The translations under genes were made by a program, and so were the position numbers. Positions 1-8,376 of a stretch of 64,000 nt of DNA are shown one piece after another (within the stretch, counting starts at the first letter, position 1; each line of letters opens with the position of its first letter). This stretch comes from an uncultured Caldilineaceae bacterium. Lineage in GTDB: Bacteria; Chloroflexota; Anaerolineae; Caldilineales; Caldilineaceae. The notes beneath the pieces are model-generated. The model had not been told where the DNA came from, did no database searches, and saw only the letters and a program-made list of their open reading frames with translations. Location of the stretch: the NCBI GenBank assembly GCA_958295915.1, contig OY282381.1, forward strand, positions 4,770,001 to 4,834,000, written 5' to 3'.

Positions 1-600
1 CGCGCGCACGATCAGCTCCACCGCCGCCTCTTCGGGGATGCGGCCCGTATCCAGCATCAGGTGATAATGACGACAGTTCTTCCAGTCCGCGCTGGCAAAG
101 AAACGCTGATACCAGTTGCGACGCTGCTCGTCCGCCAGATGAATAATTCGTCTGGCCGTGTCGATATCGGCTATGCCACGCCGACGCTGGATGCGGCCGG
201 CCCGCACCGCCGGCGCAGCGTAGAGATGCGCGTGCAGAGCCGTTGGATGATCTTCCAGAATCACCTGAGAACCTCGCCCGATGAAAACTGCGTTTCCCTG
301 CCGCGCGAGCGCATGAATGGCATTGCCCATCTGCTGGACATACGTTTTCTGATCCATCGGACGGGTGCGATTGCTCGGATCAGCCGAGAAGAGGGAGCGC
401 ATCTCCTGGCTGACAACACCGGCTCGCGACATCAGTTTTTCCTCCGCCTCTACGATTACCTCGACGTTCACGCCGGCCTGCTTGGCCATCTCGCCCAACA
501 CTTCCTTATCGATGCAGGGCGCGCCCAGCTCTGCCCCTACCGCCTCGGCGATGCGCGTGCCTCGAGAGCCCAATTCACGAGAGATGGTAACAACTGTCAT
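1..600 (-). CDS. Cytidylate kinase-like family protein (3' end beyond window)
   Basis: The reading frame is open from an ATG at 600 to the window edge (200 codons, no stop), so the C-terminus is missing. The product begins MTVVTISRELGSRGTRIA, the N-terminal signature of the cytidylate kinase-like family (PF13189), in which the usual P-loop is degenerate (SRELGSRG). Typical family segments follow: a GAPCIDKEV stretch near residue 28, NAVFIGRGSQ near residue 103 and a HLYAAP strand. These proteins are P-loop nucleotide kinases of unproven substrate, distinct from true CMP kinase Cmk. A strong ribosome-binding site, AAGGAGGG, lies 5-12 bases upstream of the start. The gene is divergent from the amidase at 1013 across a repeat-rich gap. 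Family assignment is good; the substrate is unknown. Confidence 0.85.
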   Translation of the reverse strand, partial: MTVVTISRELGSRGTRIAEAVGAELGAPCIDKEVLGEMAKQAGVNVEVIVEAEEKLMSRAGVVSQEMRSLFSADPSNRTRPMDQKTYVQQMGNAIHALARQGNAVFIGRGSQVILEDHPTALHAHLYAAPAVRAGRIQRRRGIADIDTARRIIHLADEQRRNWYQRFFASADWKNCRHYHLMLDTGRIPEEAAVELIVRA

Positions 601-770
601 TCTTCCCTCCTTACCCCTGAACGCAATGGCGCAAGGACACTATAACACAGCCGCAATTCCTGATCACCGACCACTGATGTTAGCCCCCATCCCCCAATGC
701 GCGCAAGTAAGACATCGGCGCCCAATCCGCAAAGTAGAAGATAGTGTATAATTGGTTTATGCTATACACA

Positions 771-1005
771 GCCGCGGAGCCACGCTGAAATTCCTGATTA
801 TTCTCTGGGTTGTTCTTTGCGTCCTTTGCGCCTTGGCGTCCTTGCGTTAAAATCTGGGTTCATCCCCCTTTGCGTTCTTTGCGCCTTGGCGTCCTTGCGT
901 TAAAATCTGGGTTCATCCCCCTTTGCGTCCTTTGCGCCTTGGCGTCCTTGCGTTAAAATCTGGGTTCATCCCCCTTTGCATCCTTTGCGCCTTTGCGTTA
1001 AAAAG
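771..1005. repeat. Family A repeat, tandem array with 53-bp period
   Basis: Three full units (starts 815, 868, 921) and a shortened fourth (974-1005) repeat exactly every 53 bases; each has a ctttgcgtcctttgcgcc core followed by ttgcgttaaaa. The part upstream of the array (about 771-820, agccacgctgaaa... ctctgggttgttct) is shared with the copy inside the DUF1156 gene at 15889, so the full element is longer than the tandem unit. The array ends 8 bases before the amidase start codon. The rest of the 601-1012 gap holds no gene that I can support; a TATAAT hexamer lies at 747-752 without a good -35. Confidence 0.9.
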
Positions 1006-1012
1006 TTCAGTC

Positions 1013-2293
1013 ATGGATGACATCTGCTTCGCTCCAGCCACCCAACTGATCCAGGCTATCCGTGCCGGCGCCCTCTCCGCGCAGGATGTCACCGCGGCCT
1101 ATCTGGCGCGAATCGAAGCCGTCAACCCGCGCCTGAACGCCGTGACAATCGTAGCAGAGGACGCGCTGCAGCAGGCCAGGCTGGCAGACCAGCGTCAGGC
1201 CAACGGCCAAGAACTTGGCCCCCTCCATGGACTCCCCTTTACCGTTAAGGATACATTTTCCACAGCCGGGCTCCTAAGCCAGCTGGATACCCGCATCCGG
1301 CAGCGGTACGTTGCGCCTGAAGATGCAACCGTCGTCAAGCGCATGCGACAAGCTGGAGCAATCCTGTTGGCCAAGACCAACTGCCCGCCCGCAGGCTCCG
1401 GCAACGATACGGAAAACGCCGCTATTGGCCAGACGCGCAACCCGTACGACGAGAGCCGCTCGCCCGGCGGCAGCAGCGGTGGCGAAGCAGCCTTGATCGC
1501 AGCCGGCGGCTCGCCCCTGGGCCTGGGCAGCGATACCGGCGGCGGCCTGCGCGTTCCCGCCGCCTTCTGTGGCATCACCGCCCTGAAGCCAACACAGGGC
1601 CGAGTGCCCAACTCCGGCGTGTACAACCAGCCCGGCGGATTTACCGACCAACGCACCCAAATCGGGCCCGCAGCCCGCCGCGTGCAGGATCTGCTCCTGG
1701 CCTTGCGCGTGATCGATGGCCCGGATTACATCGATCACGCTGTCGTCGCTATGCCCCTATTCGATCCAGATCAGTTGCCTCTGCACGATCTGACCATCGC
1801 GTTTTTTACCTACGACCCAGATTCCCTGGTCACATCTTCAGTAGCGAATGCAGTGGGGGCTTCCGCCCAAGCCCTGGCCCGCGCCGGCGCGCAAACAGTG
1901 GAAAATCGACCGCTGGATCTGGTGGGTGGCGGCCGCGATCTGGACCGAGCATGGCGGCAGATGGCAGCTACACGCGGCCAGGATGTGGTGGAACTGCTCC
2001 ATGCCTGGGATCTGTTCCGCACCAATCTGCTCCAGTATATGCGCTATTACGATGCCATCCTCTGCCCAGTGAGTAGCCGCGCCGCCCCACCTATCGGCAG
2101 CAAGGACAGCCAGCGCTTCGACTATACAGCGCCCTTCAGCCTGACCGGCTATCCAGCAGCCGTAGTGCCAGTCGCTACAGATGAAGACGGCCTCCCCGTC
2201 GCTGTGCAGATCGTCTCTCACCCCTGGCGCGAAGATATCGTCCTGGCCCTGGCAAAAGCCCTGCAGGAGGAGCTCAACGGCTGCCAGCCATAG
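1013..2293 (+). CDS. Amidase-signature family protein with nucleophile Ser replaced by Gly
   Basis: A 426-residue protein of the amidase signature family (PF01425), which hydrolyses amides using a Ser-cisSer-Lys triad. The general-base Lys is present (GLPFTVKDT, K79) and the cis-Ser motif GGSSGG is at 152-157. In the conserved G-x-D-x-G-G-S-[LIVM]-R motif, however, the sequence reads GSDTGGGLR, so the nucleophilic Ser is Gly178. The protein may therefore be inactive, or the base may be a mutation or sequencing error (agc to ggc is a single change). I chose the ATG at 1013 because an earlier in-frame ATG-less stretch is pure repeat array; no clear ribosome-binding site precedes it because the repeat abuts it. 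The substrate cannot be inferred from neighbours. Confidence 0.88.
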   Translation: MDDICFAPATQLIQAIRAGALSAQDVTAAYLARIEAVNPRLNAVTIVAEDALQQARLADQRQANGQELGPLHGLPFTVKDTFSTAGLLSQLDTRIRQRYVAPEDATVVKRMRQAGAILLAKTNCPPAGSGNDTENAAIGQTRNPYDESRSPGGSSGGEAALIAAGGSPLGLGSDTGGGLRVPAAFCGITALKPTQGRVPNSGVYNQPGGFTDQRTQIGPAARRVQDLLLALRVIDGPDYIDHAVVAMPLFDPDQLPLHDLTIAFFTYDPDSLVTSSVANAVGASAQALARAGAQTVENRPLDLVGGGRDLDRAWRQMAATRGQDVVELLHAWDLFRTNLLQYMRYYDAILCPVSSRAAPPIGSKDSQRFDYTAPFSLTGYPAAVVPVATDEDGLPVAVQIVSHPWREDIVLALAKALQEELNGCQP

Positions 2294-2414
2294 AGAACAG
2301 CCCCGCGCCCCGCAACTTTTGCCCCTGGCCGGCGTAAAGCAAAGTAGGAACGGACCGTGTGCCCGCCCTATGAACCTGACAAGGGGCCGGCGCTGAACTG
2401 TATACGAGGAACAA

Positions 2415-2885
2415 ATGAAAGAAGAACGCGCCGAACAACAGACAGCGGAAGACAACGGCGAGGACGCCCAATCGCCCAACGCAGGGGACGAAGTCGCCCA
2501 AGAGATAAACAGGCTGGCCAATGCAATGGCCCAGGCCGCGCGTACCCTCTGGAGCAGCGAGCAGCGTCATCAACTGGAGACCGACCTGCGCCGCAGCCTT
2601 GGATCGCTGGTTGAAAATGTAGAGGAGGTGTTGACCAGATTCAATCAGAGCGAACAGGGCCAGGATCTGCAGGAACAGGCGGCGAAGGTGGCCGACCGGG
2701 TTCGCAGTAGCGGCCTCGCCGCCGAACTGAAAGAAGGCCTGACCAAAGGCCTGAAGACAGCCGCCACAGAAGTGCAGAAATTTGCCGACAGCCTGGAAGA
2801 GCGACCAGCCGAGACCGACGCCCAGGACATCCCCGTAGAATCGGACAACGCCGCTAAAGAAGAAGTGAGTAAACAGAAGAAGTGA
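2415..2885 (+). CDS. Hypothetical acidic, helical protein
   Basis: A 156-residue product that I do not recognise as a named family. It is rich in Glu, Gln, Ala and Lys, has no membrane segment or signal peptide, and residues about 25-135 look like amphipathic helices or coiled coil (for example LETDLRRSLGSLVENVEEVL). The Glu-rich N- and C-terminal tails look disordered. AGGA at 2407-2410 supports the ATG at 2415. A 16-base direct repeat covers its end: the second copy of agaagtgagtaaacag follows the stop. It sits 121 bases after the amidase and is convergent with the epimerase gene. No function is proposed. Confidence 0.6.
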   Translation: MKEERAEQQTAEDNGEDAQSPNAGDEVAQEINRLANAMAQAARTLWSSEQRHQLETDLRRSLGSLVENVEEVLTRFNQSEQGQDLQEQAAKVADRVRSSGLAAELKEGLTKGLKTAATEVQKFADSLEERPAETDAQDIPVESDNAAKEEVSKQKK

Positions 2886-2957
2886 GTAAACAGAAGTGAG
2901 GAGAGAGAATGCCGCCGCTGTTCTCCTCTTCCCTCTTTCTCGCAATAAGAAAAGTCT

Positions 2958-4010
2958 TCAGGGGAACGAAAAAAATATCTTCGCCAGCTTCAGAACACCC
3001 TGGCTCCACGGCACGCGGTGGGAGACGCCGCTGCGGCCCTCGAAACTGGCAAGATTCTCGAGATACCAGACATAGTTGCGCACCAGCGCCTCTTTGTTGC
3101 TGTAGGTCGGATTCCAGCCCAACATCCGCTGAGCTTTTGTGACCGTCACAAACGAGTCTGTCGCCGCGGTTTCATACACCCACTTGTAGAGAGGCGACAG
3201 CCCGAGCCGTTCCAGCAGGCGCAATGTCCAGATAGCCGGCGCTGCCGGGAGAGGAATGATGCGTTTGCCATGACCGGCATAGTCCAGAACGGCCTGATAG
3301 TCCTCTCGCATTGTGGCGAATTCAGTCGCGCCGATGTTAAAAGTATCATTTGTCCGTGAGCGGGGCAGGGTGGCCGTCAGATAGATCGCCGCGCACAAGT
3401 CTTCCACATCCAGCAACTGATAGCGGTTCTTGCCGCTGCCCAGCATCGGGAAGTTCTTACCGTCCTTCGCCCAGTCGTACAGCAGAGCGAATACCCCCAG
3501 CCGTTCCGGCCCGATGAAAGATTTGGGGCGAATGATCGGCACGCACAGACCCCGCTGCCGGTATTCCTGACAGATCTCTTCAGCCTGCACCTTCGCCTCG
3601 CCGTACGGACCGACACCGTCCAGTTTGTCGTCCTCGGCTAAAGGATGATGATCCGGGATGCCATAGACCGCCGTGGATGAGATGTGAATCAGCCGCTCGA
3701 CATGCGCCTCAAAAGCCGCTTGCAACACAGTGCGGATGCCGTCGATGTCTGTGGAATAGATATCCTCCGGGCTATACAGAGGCAAAGCTGCTGCGGTGTG
3801 GACAACGATATCCACGCCCTCCATCGCTGCGCGCACAGCCGCGCGGTCGCGAATGTCTCCGCACAACACTGTAACCCAGTCCCGTTCCGGATAATCGAAG
3901 GGAGCGATATCCAGCGACACCACCCGCTGCCCCTGTTCGCGCAGATAGCGCGCCAGATTGATGCCCAGAAAGCCAGCCCCCCCGGTGATCAGGAAAGTCT
4001 TAGCCGCCAT
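2958..4010 (-). CDS. NAD-dependent epimerase/dehydratase (extended SDR)
   Basis: A 350-residue extended short-chain dehydrogenase acting on a nucleotide sugar or related substrate. It has the N-terminal NAD-binding glycine motif TGGAGFLG (residues 9-16), the acidic D34 after the second strand, catalytic Ser/Thr in SSTAVYG (111-117) and Y136-x3-K140 (YGEAK). The C-terminal substrate domain is of normal length. The family includes UDP-glucose 4-epimerase and 3-beta-HSD-like enzymes; the substrate cannot be named from sequence. Two genes upstream on the other strand lie ROK kinase and galT, so a sugar-nucleotide role is possible. Start ATG 4010 is the first in frame after the repeat block. Confidence 0.88.
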   Translation of the reverse strand: MAAKTFLITGGAGFLGINLARYLREQGQRVVSLDIAPFDYPERDWVTVLCGDIRDRAAVRAAMEGVDIVVHTAAALPLYSPEDIYSTDIDGIRTVLQAAFEAHVERLIHISSTAVYGIPDHHPLAEDDKLDGVGPYGEAKVQAEEICQEYRQRGLCVPIIRPKSFIGPERLGVFALLYDWAKDGKNFPMLGSGKNRYQLLDVEDLCAAIYLTATLPRSRTNDTFNIGATEFATMREDYQAVLDYAGHGKRIIPLPAAPAIWTLRLLERLGLSPLYKWVYETAATDSFVTVTKAQRMLGWNPTYSNKEALVRNYVWYLENLASFEGRSGVSHRVPWSQGVLKLAKIFFSFP

Positions 4011-4034
4011 AACCGGCGCATCAGCTCTTACATT

Positions 4035-4215
4035 CGATTCTTCCCTCTTTGCGTTCCTTGCGCCCTTGCGCCCTTGCGTTAAATTCTGGATTCATCCCCC
4101 CTTTGCGTTCCTTGCGCCCTTGCGTTAAATTCCGGGTTCCTCCCCCCTTTGCGTCCTTTGCGCCTTGGCGTCCTTGCGTTAAATTCTGGATTCCTCCCCC
4201 CTTGCGCCCTTGCTC
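4035..4215. repeat. Family A repeat block between epimerase and NUDIX genes
   Basis: Three or more tandem, imperfect units with cores such as ctttgcgttccttgcgccc and ends ttgcgttaaattctggattc. The unit resembles the 53-bp array at 815 but with variable length. The right edge runs into the NUDIX gene: the sequence cttgcgcccttgctcc encodes its last residues and the stop. Confidence 0.9.
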
Positions 4216-4700
4216 CATTCCTGCAAAAGACCACGAGTGGATTCAAAGGCCAGATCAGCGGGAATCTCCTCTGGCCCGTACCAGCCGGCGGCCTGCGCGT
4301 CATCCGCCACGAAGGGAATGTCCGCAGAACCCGCGGGTACCGCTTGATAGGCCAGCACAATCCCGATACGCGCCCCCTCCTCGTTGACCATCGGATAGAT
4401 GGCCAGCAGAGCGGTGATATCCGCAGCCAGCCCGACCTCTTCGCGCAGCTCCCGTTGTAACGCCTCCTGGGGCATCTCACCGGCATCCATATAGCCGCCG
4501 GGCAACGACCATTTCCCTTTGGCCGGATCCACCGCCCGCTGAACCAGTAGCACGCGCCCGCTGTCTGAGACGAGGGCAATGACCGCCACCTTCGGATCAT
4601 AGAATTGAACGAATCCACAGACCGAACAGACAGGTCGCAAGGCATTAAAACGCACTGCCTCAACGATCGACCCAGCGCAATAGGGGCAAAAACGAAACAT
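4179..4700 (-). CDS. NUDIX hydrolase with N-terminal zinc ribbon
   Basis: A 173-residue NUDIX hydrolase. The N-terminus has a four-Cys zinc ribbon (FCPYC ... CSVC), as in NADH pyrophosphatase-like members, and the complete NUDIX box G-x5-E-x7-REUxEExGU is seen in GGYMDAGEMPQEALQRELRE and the following EVGL. The enzyme should hydrolyse a nucleoside diphosphate linked to another group, with Mg2+; the substrate is not evident. I chose the ATG at 4700 because AGGA lies 8 bases upstream; ATG 4709 is an alternative. The last residues (about KGARGEESRI) and stop are encoded by a family A repeat, so the original C-terminus was probably replaced. It is divergent from the ROK gene. Confidence 0.88.
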   Translation of the reverse strand: MFRFCPYCAGSIVEAVRFNALRPVCSVCGFVQFYDPKVAVIALVSDSGRVLLVQRAVDPAKGKWSLPGGYMDAGEMPQEALQRELREEVGLAADITALLAIYPMVNEEGARIGIVLAYQAVPAGSADIPFVADDAQAAGWYGPEEIPADLAFESTRGLLQEWSKGARGEESRI

Positions 4701-4755
4701 TCTATTCATCCTGAACAGTATAGCGCCTGACCGCCGAAAATGGTATACTGAACCC

Positions 4756-4790
4756 CAGTAACCCGTGACCACTGGCCACTGGGCAACTAC
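4756..4790. repeat. Family B repeat fragment (cactggccact type)
   Basis: Short palindrome-rich sequence containing gtgaccactggccactggg in the NUDIX/ROK intergenic region. Related sequences occur at 8292, 58655, 59098 and 61966. A TATACT hexamer lies just before it (4744-4749) but without a recognisable -35. Confidence 0.6.
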
Positions 4791-4819
4791 AAAAATTGCC
4801 CCTACCAGATGGAGGAAAC

Positions 4820-5728
4820 ATGGCGCTATTCGGCGGCATCGAAGCCGGCGGCACGAAATTCGTCTGCGCGGTTGGCACTGGGCCAGATGATATCCGGGCG
4901 GAGATTCGTATACCGACAGAGACGCCCGACATCACCATGGGGCAGGCCATTGCCTTTTTCCAGGAACAGCGAACCCAGCGCGACATCGCCGCCATCGGTG
5001 TGGCCTCCTTCGGCCCGGTAGACCCGGATCCGGGCTCGCCGACTTTCGGCTATATTACGAATACGCCGAAGCCAGGCTGGCCCCATACGCCGGTCGTGCC
5101 GCTGCTGAAAGAAGCGTTTGATATGCCCATCGGCTTCGATACGGATGTGAACGTCGCCGCATTGGGCGAGCGCCGCTGGGGCGCGGCCCAAGAGGTGGAT
5201 ACCTTCGTCTATCTGACGATCGGCACAGGTATCGGCGGCGGCGGCATGGTGAACGGGAACCTGCTGCACGGCCTGCTCCATCCGGAGATGGGCCATATGT
5301 TTGTGCCCCACAACCGGGAGCGGGACCCATTCCCCGGGGTGTGTCCCTTCCACGCCGACTGCTGGGAGGGGCTGGCAAACGGGCCGGCCCTGGAAGCTCG
5401 CTGGGGACAGCCAGGAGAAACGCTCCCGCCCCATCACGAAGCCTGGGCCCTGGAAGCGCACTATCTGGCCCTGGGGGTCGCCAATATCATGATGGTCCTG
5501 TCGCCGCAATTGGTGGTGATGGGCGGCGGTGTGATGGAGCGAGAACATATCTTCCCTCTCGTGCGCCAGGAAGTGAAAACGCTCCTGAATGACTATATTC
5601 AAAGCCCGACCACCACAGACGCTCTGGACAAATACATCGTGCCGCCGGCATTGGGCGGACGAGCCGGCGTGTTGGGCGCGATAGCGCTGGCGCAACGAGC
5701 GTGGCAAATCGACCATGATCGACTATGA
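4820..5728 (+). CDS. ROK-family sugar kinase, fructokinase-like
   Basis: A 302-residue ROK protein. The ATP-binding motif GIEAGGTKF is at residues 6-14, and the C-terminal half has the ROK zinc cluster: H153 region (HPEMGH) followed by CPFHADC near 174-180, matching the H-x-C-x-H-x-C arrangement of Bacillus fructokinases (YdhR/GmuE type). GIGGG near 142 is also typical. GGAGG immediately upstream (4811-4815) fixes the ATG at 4820. It overlaps galT by 14 bases, so the two are co-translated. That pairing suggests a hexose phosphorylation step in a galactose or mannose/fructose pathway; fructokinase activity is the family's best-known role but is not proven here. Confidence 0.88.
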   Translation: MALFGGIEAGGTKFVCAVGTGPDDIRAEIRIPTETPDITMGQAIAFFQEQRTQRDIAAIGVASFGPVDPDPGSPTFGYITNTPKPGWPHTPVVPLLKEAFDMPIGFDTDVNVAALGERRWGAAQEVDTFVYLTIGTGIGGGGMVNGNLLHGLLHPEMGHMFVPHNRERDPFPGVCPFHADCWEGLANGPALEARWGQPGETLPPHHEAWALEAHYLALGVANIMMVLSPQLVVMGGGVMEREHIFPLVRQEVKTLLNDYIQSPTTTDALDKYIVPPALGGRAGVLGAIALAQRAWQIDHDRL

Positions 5729-6809
5729 TGTACGCGCCTCAGATGATTCAAGCAAATCAGAGCGCCCCTTCGACCCCGCCGAGCACCCCCACCGCCGTCG
5801 CAATGCCCTGACCGGCGAGTGGGTTCTTGTATCCCCCCACCGTATGCAGCGCCCATGGCAGGGCCAGACAGAACACGCGCCGCCACAGACAGCGCCCCGA
5901 TACGATCCGTCCTGTTACCTGTGCCCCGGCAATGCGCGGGCCGGCAGGCTGACAAATCCCGCTTACAAGCACACCTTTGTCTTTACCAACGACTTTGCCG
6001 CCCTGCAGTCCGACACCCCAAACGGCGTCATGCAACGCGGTCGTTTCTTCCTGGCGCAGGCAGAGACCGGCGTCTGTCGCGTCATCTGCTTCAGCCCCCG
6101 CCACGATCTGACACTGGCGCGCATGGATCCGCCAGACATCCGCCAAGTAGTGGATACGTGGGCAGAGCAGATCGAAGAGTTGGGCCGCGACCCGCAGATC
6201 GGCTATGTGCAGCTTTTCGAGAACCGAGGCGCAGTGATGGGCAGCTCCAATCCCCATCCCCACGGACAGGTATGGGCCACTCGCCGCCTGCCGACCGAAC
6301 CATCCAAGGAAGATCGGGAGCAGCGCGCCTATTTTACCCGGCGCAACGCGCCGTTGCTGGTGGACTATCTGGCCGCGGAACTGGCAGCCGCAGAACGAGT
6401 GGTTGTGGAAAATGACGCCTGGGTGGCGCTGGTCCCCTACTGGGCGATCTGGCCCTTTGAAACGCTTGTCCTGCCCCGACGACATGTGCTGCATCTGCCG
6501 GAGCTTGCGCCGTTAGAACGAGACGCGCTGGCCGATCTGTTGAAGCGCCTGCTGATCCGCTATGACAATCTGTTTGAGACCAGCTTCCCCTATTCGATGG
6601 GGTGGCACGGCCAGCCGACCGCTGGCGACGACTACGCCCACTGGCAACTGCACGCCCATTTTTTCCCGCCGCTGCTGCGCTCAGCCACAGTAAAAAAATT
6701 CATGGTCGGCTACGAAATGCTGGCCACCCCCCAGCGAGACATCACCGCCGAGCAGGCCGCGCAGCGCCTGCGCGCGCTGCCCGAACTTCACTACTCCAAA
6801 CGACGCTAA
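5715..6809 (+). CDS. galT: Galactose-1-phosphate uridylyltransferase
   Basis: A 364-residue HIT-superfamily GalT, which exchanges UMP between UDP-glucose and galactose-1-phosphate in the Leloir pathway. The active-site motif SSNPHPHGQ lies near residues 176-184, with the second His as nucleophile. Cys pair CYLC near residue 67 is the expected zinc site, and HWQLHAHFFPP near 311-321 is the second conserved His motif. The N-terminus RRNALTGEWVLVSPHR is typical. The start overlaps the ROK kinase end by 14 bases, indicating an operon. The stop is 3 bases from the convergent fumarase beta stop, in a family B repeat fragment. No galK or galE homologue is certain nearby, though the epimerase at 2958 could serve. 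Confidence 0.93.
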   Translation: MIDYDVRASDDSSKSERPFDPAEHPHRRRNALTGEWVLVSPHRMQRPWQGQTEHAPPQTAPRYDPSCYLCPGNARAGRLTNPAYKHTFVFTNDFAALQSDTPNGVMQRGRFFLAQAETGVCRVICFSPRHDLTLARMDPPDIRQVVDTWAEQIEELGRDPQIGYVQLFENRGAVMGSSNPHPHGQVWATRRLPTEPSKEDREQRAYFTRRNAPLLVDYLAAELAAAERVVVENDAWVALVPYWAIWPFETLVLPRRHVLHLPELAPLERDALADLLKRLLIRYDNLFETSFPYSMGWHGQPTAGDDYAHWQLHAHFFPPLLRSATVKKFMVGYEMLATPQRDITAEQAAQRLRALPELHYSKRR

Positions 6810-6812
6810 CCA

Positions 6813-7373
6813 CTAGCCACCGCTCACGCGATAGGCGGCTTTGGCGGCTTCGTATGCATCACCGCCGTGACAATCGTTGATGACAAACAGCGGGAACTCC
6901 TCGACCTCCAATACCCGAATCGCTTCGCTCCCCAAATCCGCGTAGGCGAGAAGCCGGCTGCTGCGAATCTGTCGAGCCAGGAGCGCGGCCGCCCCACCCA
7001 CCGCCCCGAAATAGACCGCAGTATGGCGGATGAGAGCCTGCTTTACTTCCGCTGAACGAATCCCCTTGCCGATCAGACCAGCTACGCCCCGTTCCAGCAA
7101 AGGCAGGGTATACGGATCCATGCGTCCGCTTGTAGTCGGCCCAGCCGGCCCAATCACCGCGCCCGATCTGGCCGGAGCCGGCCCTACGTAATAGATCACC
7201 TGGCCGGCCAAGGGCAGTGGCAATGACGCCCCCCGTTGCAAGGCTTCGAAGAGCCGCTGGTGAGCCGCGTCCCTGGCCGTGTAAATCCTGCCAGTTAAGA
7301 GAACCTGCTCCCCGGCGCGCAAAGACAAAACAGTAGCGTCATCCAATGGAGCCCGAATCGTTCTTTGAGACAT
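6813..7373 (-). CDS. Fumarate hydratase class I, beta (C-terminal) subunit
   Basis: A 186-residue protein of the Fe-S hydro-lyase beta family (PF05683; FumA C-terminal half or TtdB). It has the characteristic GQVIYYVGPAPA and GPAGPTTSGRMDPYTLPLL segments that form the substrate-binding swivel domain, and GKG near residue 102. With the alpha subunit upstream it should hydrate fumarate to malate (or act on tartrate, which cannot be excluded). The start ATG 7373 fits the family N-terminus; a longer frame to 7403 exists. The final codons VSGG and the stop lie in a family B repeat fragment. Transcribed after the alpha gene with a 57-base gap. Confidence 0.9.
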   Translation of the reverse strand: MSQRTIRAPLDDATVLSLRAGEQVLLTGRIYTARDAAHQRLFEALQRGASLPLPLAGQVIYYVGPAPARSGAVIGPAGPTTSGRMDPYTLPLLERGVAGLIGKGIRSAEVKQALIRHTAVYFGAVGGAAALLARQIRSSRLLAYADLGSEAIRVLEVEEFPLFVINDCHGGDAYEAAKAAYRVSGG

Positions 7374-7430
7374 GAGCGCCCAATCACATACATCAGCAGT
7401 CACGTGTGAACCGACGGCAATGTCGAATCC

Positions 7431-8267
7431 TCACAGTTCCACACTCGCCCTCCTCGGCGCCGAGCAGTTGAGATTCACCGCCACCGGCAGCGCGGCGATA
7501 TGTGTTGCCAGTGTTTCAATCTGCACAGCCAGAGCGGTGACGACTCCACCCAACCCTTGTGGACCAATGCCCAGCCGATTGATTGCGCCGAGCAGATCAT
7601 CTTCAAGCTCAGCGATGTGGGGCGCAGGGTTGACACTGCCGATAGGCCGTAGCAGCGCTTTTTTCGCCGCCAATCCAACGCTATCCAGAGAGCCGCCGAT
7701 GCCGACGCCCACGATCAGCGGCGGGCAGGCATTGGGCCCAGCCCGTTCTACCGTTTCCAGCACGAACCGACGCGCGCCTTCGACACCCACTGATGGCGGA
7801 AACATCTGCACCCGGCTCATCAGCTCCGCCCCAAATCCCTTCTGCAAGGCAGTGATCCGCAACCGCTCGCCCGCCACAATCCGCCAATGGATCAAGGCCG
7901 GGCTGTTGTCTCCGCTGTTGATCCGCAAGAGCGGGTCGCTCACCACCGATTTCCGCAGATCAGCATAGGCATCGCGCGTGGCAGCCTGCAACGCAGCCTC
8001 GATCTCCCCACCGCTGAAATGTACATCCTGGCCGACCTCGATGAATAGAATCGCCATGCCCGTATCCTGGCACGTAGGAATCTCTTCAGCCTCCGCGTAG
8101 GATGCGTTCTCCAGCAGTAGCTCGATAACCTGCTGCCCCGTGGGCGACTGCTCGCGGCCGCGCGCATCGCGCATCGCGGCCAGATAGTCTTCCGGCAGGT
8201 GGTGGGCCGCCCGGCGCAACAGATCCCCGACCGCCTGGCGCACTTCGCTGACAGCAATCGTTCGCAT
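7431..8267 (-). CDS. Fumarate hydratase class I, alpha subunit
   Basis: A 278-residue Fe-S hydro-lyase alpha protein (PF05681). Three Cys expected to hold the [4Fe-4S] cluster are present: C66 in PTCQDTG, C181 in NACPP and C268 in LNCSAP. The KG-x-G-x-E stretch (QKGFGAELMSR, 142-152) is also conserved, although the commoner form is KGGGSEN. The two-subunit form is typical of anaerobes, archaea and many Chloroflexota. It pairs with the beta subunit immediately downstream. Fumarase rather than tartrate dehydratase is favoured only because no tartrate genes are near. Confidence 0.92.
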   Translation of the reverse strand: MRTIAVSEVRQAVGDLLRRAAHHLPEDYLAAMRDARGREQSPTGQQVIELLLENASYAEAEEIPTCQDTGMAILFIEVGQDVHFSGGEIEAALQAATRDAYADLRKSVVSDPLLRINSGDNSPALIHWRIVAGERLRITALQKGFGAELMSRVQMFPPSVGVEGARRFVLETVERAGPNACPPLIVGVGIGGSLDSVGLAAKKALLRPIGSVNPAPHIAELEDDLLGAINRLGIGPQGLGGVVTALAVQIETLATHIAALPVAVNLNCSAPRRASVEL

Positions 8268-8284
8268 AGTAAAAACTTGTATAG

Positions 8285-8376
8285 CAAAAACCAGTGGTTA
8301 GCGCCCAATGGTTACTGGCCAGTAACCACTGGCCAGCAACAGCAGTGGACTGGCCACCGGTCACCGGCCACTAGCC
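8285..8376. repeat. Family B repeat cluster between lipoprotein and fumarase genes
   Basis: About 90 bases made of alternating forms of ccagtaaccactggcc and ccaccggtcaccggccac, able to fold into nested hairpins. Its left part separates the genes; its right part encodes the last residues (ASGR) and the TGA stop (8361-8363) of the lipoprotein. Confidence 0.8.

Noticed and set aside
771..1005. CRISPR-like regular array
   Set aside because: Units are contiguous with no unique spacers and no cas genes.
4744..4749. TATACT as the ROK-galT promoter
   Set aside because: No acceptable -35 at 16-18 bases.
6813..8267. Tartrate dehydratase instead of fumarase
   Set aside because: Cannot be excluded by motif, but no tartrate genes are near, so fumarase is the default.
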